From contig CAYYPK010000001.1 in assembly GCA_964473525.1 (NCBI GenBank), positions 186,001-250,000 on the forward strand: 64,000 bases of DNA. Direction: 5' to 3'. This document shows, one piece after another, positions 60,866 to 64,000 of this stretch (its first letter is position 1; each line of letters starts with the position of its first letter). The DNA comes from GCA-2687025 sp964473525 (GTDB lineage: Bacteria; Poribacteria; WGA-4E; GCA-2687025). The translations under genes and the position numbers were made by a program. The notes under the pieces were generated by a model. It worked only from the letters and a program-made list of their open reading frames with translations. It did not search any database and was not told the origin of the DNA.

Positions 60866-60885
60866 ATGGGTTACGCGAGTGACAA
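60856..60885 (-). promoter_or_regulatory. Putative promoter of the hen1-pnkp operon
   Basis: Minus strand TTGTCA, 18 nt, TAGTGT, 38 nt before the ATG at 60818. Overlaps the divergent promoter at 60837. Confidence 0.4.
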
Positions 60886-60901
60886 CCGACTGGAGAACAC
60901 A

Positions 60902-62011
60902 ATGCGCGGACGCCGGATGATGGGGACGCTTCTCGTTTGCGGGGTGATGGGCTTTGGGCTGGCCGTAGCATCTCACGCACAGCTGGCCGTGGCGCCGGCC
61001 GCTCAGATGACCTACGCGGCATCTGTACCAGGTCTGATCGCGTTCGTGCAGAAGGCGGGTCTTGGCGCGGGCGAGGACTCTCCACCGTCTTTTCTGCACG
61101 TGCCGCGTGGCAAGCGGTCCTACGAGAACGAGTGGGATCGGTTTGCGTACGACATAGGCACGGTTCGGCCCGATGGCACGGACAGGCGGCTGCTTACGTC
61201 CGACGGCTGGAGTCGCAACCCCCTGTGGTCGTGGGACGGCGAGTGGATCGCCTACGCCACGGGAACGGAGCCGCAGATGGCGGTAGCCGTCATGCGCGCA
61301 GACGGCTCGGAGCGCAAGGTGGTCCTGGAACGCGAGCAGACCGTAGAGGCGTATTGGTGGTCGCATGACAGCGCGCGGCTGATGGTCGCCGTCGAATCGA
61401 GGCGGACGGCGTCTCGCGGCGCCCAGTTGCTCGAGGGCCGCGTGGTGACCATCAGCAGTGGGAAGGTCAGCCGCCTGTCCAACAGCGATTGGATGCGCGG
61501 GTGGAACCACTGGGAGCCGGGCGAGGAGAAGCCCGTCAACCCGCGTCGTCGGCTCCTCGAGGCCCTCGCCGGAGTGCAGTGGCCATCCTGGTCGCCGGAC
61601 GCGAAGCACGTCGCCTTCATCCAGGACGGGTGGCTCGCCCTCGCTGACGTTGACACAACGGGCGATACCGGCAACTGGTTCCTGCGCAACGACGAGCCGC
61701 CTGCCGCAGCCATCCACGAGTGGTCGCGCGACGGGACGAAGCTCCTGTTCTCCATACGTGCGCAAGGCGGGTCGTTCCTCGTCCTCGGGGACCGAGAGGG
61801 TGACACGTGGGGTGACATCGGCCTAGTGACTACGCGCGTCACCGGCAGCGTGACGATGGACGACTCCGCATCCAGCGTGGCGTTCGCGGCAATACCGCCG
61901 GGATACCGCAACCGCGAGATCTACGTAGTCGACATCGACACGGGCGAGGACCGTCGCGTCACGCACTCGCGTCTCCACCACATGGAACTGGCGTGGCAAC
62001 CCAGGCCGTAG
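60902..62011 (+). CDS. TolB-like beta-propeller protein, exported
   Basis: 369-residue protein with a signal peptide (ending near SHAQ, residue 25), then WD40-like/TolB propeller blades (LWSWDGEWIAYATG, WPSWSPDAKHVAFIQDG, IHEWSRDGTKLLFSIRA, REIYVVDIDTGEDRRVTH). GGAG lies 8 nt before the ATG at 60902. It probably acts in the periplasm as a binding or scaffold protein. It shares an intergenic promoter region with the hen1-pnkp operon, but no functional link is evident. A histidine kinase gene follows 102 nt downstream. Confidence 0.75.
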   Translation: MRGRRMMGTLLVCGVMGFGLAVASHAQLAVAPAAQMTYAASVPGLIAFVQKAGLGAGEDSPPSFLHVPRGKRSYENEWDRFAYDIGTVRPDGTDRRLLTSDGWSRNPLWSWDGEWIAYATGTEPQMAVAVMRADGSERKVVLEREQTVEAYWWSHDSARLMVAVESRRTASRGAQLLEGRVVTISSGKVSRLSNSDWMRGWNHWEPGEEKPVNPRRRLLEALAGVQWPSWSPDAKHVAFIQDGWLALADVDTTGDTGNWFLRNDEPPAAAIHEWSRDGTKLLFSIRAQGGSFLVLGDREGDTWGDIGLVTTRVTGSVTMDDSASSVAFAAIPPGYRNREIYVVDIDTGEDRRVTHSRLHHMELAWQPRP

Positions 62012-62113
62012 CCGGCGCGACCCCGTGGTTCTGGAGCCGCGCGGCGTGCTATATGTCTGCGGAGGGCAGGCGTGCGGCGGCCTTCGTACGCTGGCGTGGG
62101 AGGATCGCGGCGG

Positions 62114-63955
62114 ATGGCGGACACGGGATCGAGCGACGCGACGTTGGTTACCGAACGAGCCGACGCGGAGTTGGCGGAGACGCGCCGAATCCTGGCCGCC
62201 TACGAACGCATCGGCGCGACCGTCCTCGCGACACCTGACCTCGACGACATCCTCGACACGCACGCGCGGGAGATAGTGGCCGCCGGAGTCTTCCGTAGTC
62301 TGATGTTCGCGCTGGTCGACCACGCTGGAGGGTATGTCGAGGTGCAGGCGGCGTGGTCGCGGGCGCGTGACGGCGCCGTGTGGAAGACCCCTCCTCTGCC
62401 TGTCCGAGTGCGGTACGCCCTAGACGACCCGAACATCACGGCTGACGTGGTCCGAACGGGACGCATGCAAGTCGTGACCGGGTGGGACGAGCGGTTCGAC
62501 GCCCGCATTGACCGCGCTGATAGCTACGACCCGGACAAGGTGGCTTACTTCATCCCCGTCAAGCGGGGAGATACGGTGCTCGCCGTCATGGCGACCGCCA
62601 GTGATGTAGCGGACAGAGAGCTCACACTGGCGCGCATCGGCGCCATGTCCCCACTGCTCACGCAGGTGGCGGCCGCGCTTGATCACGCTCGAACGTACCA
62701 GGAACTGCGCGCGTCTCACGAGACCCTACGCGCAGCGATCGAGGGCGCGCGATGCGTGGTGTGGCGGGCGGACGTCACGAGAAGCGGCGACGAGCTCAAC
62801 TGGGAAATGGAGTCGATGGACGAGGAGGCGGCTCAGCGCCTCCTGCCGGTCGATATCGCCGAGGGGGAGACATGGCTCGACGGCGCCCATCGCGCGCGGG
62901 ATCCTGAATACGGCGTCAGCATGGGCAAACTCGCCCACGAGACGCTGAAGTCGGGAGGTACCCACTACACGCACGAGTTTCCCGGTACGGATCGCGATGG
63001 CGACGAGCGCTGGGTGAAGGAGGATGTGTTCGTTCACGCTCGCGGCGAGGGGCGATGGTGGGTGACCGGCGTCCTCACGGACGTCACCGACCGCAGGCGG
63101 CGTGAGGATGAAGTGAGAACGCAGAACGAACAGCTCGAGGAGCGCGTGCGGAAGCGTACTGCTGAGCTGGACCAGGCCAACGCCGACCTTCGCCGCGAGC
63201 TGACGGAACACACGCGCACGGCAAGCGAGCTGCAGCGCGCCGAGAGTGAACGCACCGCCCTGCTGCATCGCATCCTCGCCGTGCAAGACGAAGAGCGCGC
63301 GCGGATCGCCAGGGAGCTGCACGACCAGACGGGCCAGGCGCTAGGGTCGCTGCTGGTGGGCCTGCGGGTCGTCGAGGACGCCGCCAGTCTGGACGACGCG
63401 CACTCCAAGCTGCGAACGCTGCGCCAGGCAGCAAACGAAGCGTTGGAGCAGGTCCGCACCCTGTCCTTCGAGCTACGACCCGCCCCGGTCGAGCATTTCG
63501 GCGTGGCCGCGGCGTTGCGGCGCGATGTCGAGACGCTTGCAGAGCAGGTCGGCGCGCGCGCCGACTTCTACGCGGATCGCGGCGACGGGTACGACCTCGC
63601 GGACGAGGTCGAAGGCGCGCTGTACCGCGTTGTGTACGCGGCCCTCACCAACGTCGTCCGCCACGCGAAGGCGGCCAACATCAGCGTCGTCCTGCGACAG
63701 CGCGAAGGCCGGCTGCACGCGCTAATAGAGGACGACGGCGTGGGGTTCGACGTGGACGCCGTCGCGAGTGGCCCGGTCGAGGGGCGGTTCGGACTGCTGG
63801 CGATGGAGGAACGCCTCAGACCCGTGCGAGGAAACCTGAACGTCGAATCGGCTCCCGGATCAGGGGCGACGATATATGTCGACGTTCCCTTGGCGTCGGA
63901 CCACGGCTTCGGCTGGCGCCACGCCGCCAGCGAGCAACCCAAGCCGCGCGCGTAG
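62114..63955 (+). CDS. Sensor histidine kinase, NarL-type (GAF-PAS-HisKA_3-HATPase)
   Basis: 613-residue cytoplasmic histidine kinase. GAF-like domain (about 30-195), PAS-like domain (about 205-330, ending WWVTGVLTDVTDRRRREDEV), coiled coil (to about 390), HisKA_3 dimerisation helix with the phospho-acceptor H403 (ARIARELHDQTGQALGS) and HATPase with DDGVGFD and FGLLAMEERL. No transmembrane segment is seen, so it senses an internal signal. GGGAGGATC precedes the ATG at 62114. NarL-type regulators pair with LuxR-family response regulators; none is in this window. Confidence 0.9.
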   Translation: MADTGSSDATLVTERADAELAETRRILAAYERIGATVLATPDLDDILDTHAREIVAAGVFRSLMFALVDHAGGYVEVQAAWSRARDGAVWKTPPLPVRVRYALDDPNITADVVRTGRMQVVTGWDERFDARIDRADSYDPDKVAYFIPVKRGDTVLAVMATASDVADRELTLARIGAMSPLLTQVAAALDHARTYQELRASHETLRAAIEGARCVVWRADVTRSGDELNWEMESMDEEAAQRLLPVDIAEGETWLDGAHRARDPEYGVSMGKLAHETLKSGGTHYTHEFPGTDRDGDERWVKEDVFVHARGEGRWWVTGVLTDVTDRRRREDEVRTQNEQLEERVRKRTAELDQANADLRRELTEHTRTASELQRAESERTALLHRILAVQDEERARIARELHDQTGQALGSLLVGLRVVEDAASLDDAHSKLRTLRQAANEALEQVRTLSFELRPAPVEHFGVAAALRRDVETLAEQVGARADFYADRGDGYDLADEVEGALYRVVYAALTNVVRHAKAANISVVLRQREGRLHALIEDDGVGFDVDAVASGPVEGRFGLLAMEERLRPVRGNLNVESAPGSGATIYVDVPLASDHGFGWRHAASEQPKPRA

Positions 63956-64000
63956 ACGGGTCATCGGACGGGTCGCGCGCCGAGCTTGACACGGCTGTGT

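Overview
The window is GC-rich (roughly 60-65% by eye) and almost fully coding, with no rRNA, tRNA, CRISPR array or intact insertion sequence that I can see. It looks like part of the chromosome of an uncultured, saprophytic, Gram-negative-type bacterium. Signs of this are lipoproteins and an outer-membrane-like protein, secreted beta-helix and LamG proteins, a sulfatase, UroD-like proteins, Gfo/Idh/MocA dehydrogenases and Ca-binding DxDxDG tails. This gene mix recalls Latescibacterota, Poribacteria, Hydrogenedentes or Planctomycetes-like lineages. I cannot name the phylum from the sequence alone.

Layout. 1-6.5 kb: a sugar/polyol catabolic locus (FGGY kinase, zinc dehydrogenase, amidohydrolase, Gfo/Idh/MocA) diverging from an FAD oxidoreductase and a sugar isomerase-like TIM barrel. 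6.5-13.5 kb: a minus-strand run of secreted proteins (two paralogous TPR lipoproteins flanking a zinc metalloprotease, a BNR-type lipoprotein, a LamG protein). 13.6-20 kb: a beta-helix protein, an unknown secreted protein, D-threonine aldolase-like enzyme, a receiver protein with a probable frameshift, and a large propeller-phosphoesterase. 20-23 kb: Nramp-like transporter and sulfatase. 23-27 kb: membrane protein, ECF sigma/anti-sigma pair with an unknown third gene, glutamate dehydrogenase. 27-39 kb: two pectate-lyase-like proteins, ThuA-like protein, sulfotransferase, isochorismatase-type hydrolase, a putatively Fur-controlled outer membrane protein with a cytochrome c lipoprotein, and a TVP38/DedA-like protein. 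40-43 kb: a chaperone-plus-two-subunit surface-structure operon without an usher. 43-48.4 kb: a creatininase, ceramidase-like, S9 peptidase and M24 peptidase operon. 49.5-56 kb: sialate esterase-like protein and four consecutive UroD-fold proteins. 56-61 kb: the bacterial Hen1-Pnkp RNA repair operon with an extra stand-alone copy of the Pnkp kinase domain. 61-64 kb: a TolB-like propeller and a NarL-type histidine kinase.

The most notable points are: (i) the Hen1-Pnkp RNA 3'-end repair operon, whose Pnkp carries the expected active-site residues of all three domains, next to a second kinase-domain protein; (ii) three separate gene fragments (LamG, glutamate dehydrogenase, ThuA), each a copy of the 3' end of an intact gene 1-3 kb away; (iii) a recurring promoter-like pattern, TTGCGG-N17-TAnnnT, ahead of many start codons; (iv) a perfect 17-bp Fur-like palindrome; (v) a probable single-base frameshift that joins a receiver-domain gene to a coding-like tail.

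Start codons were chosen from Shine-Dalgarno-like sequences and family alignments; several genes use GTG or TTG.
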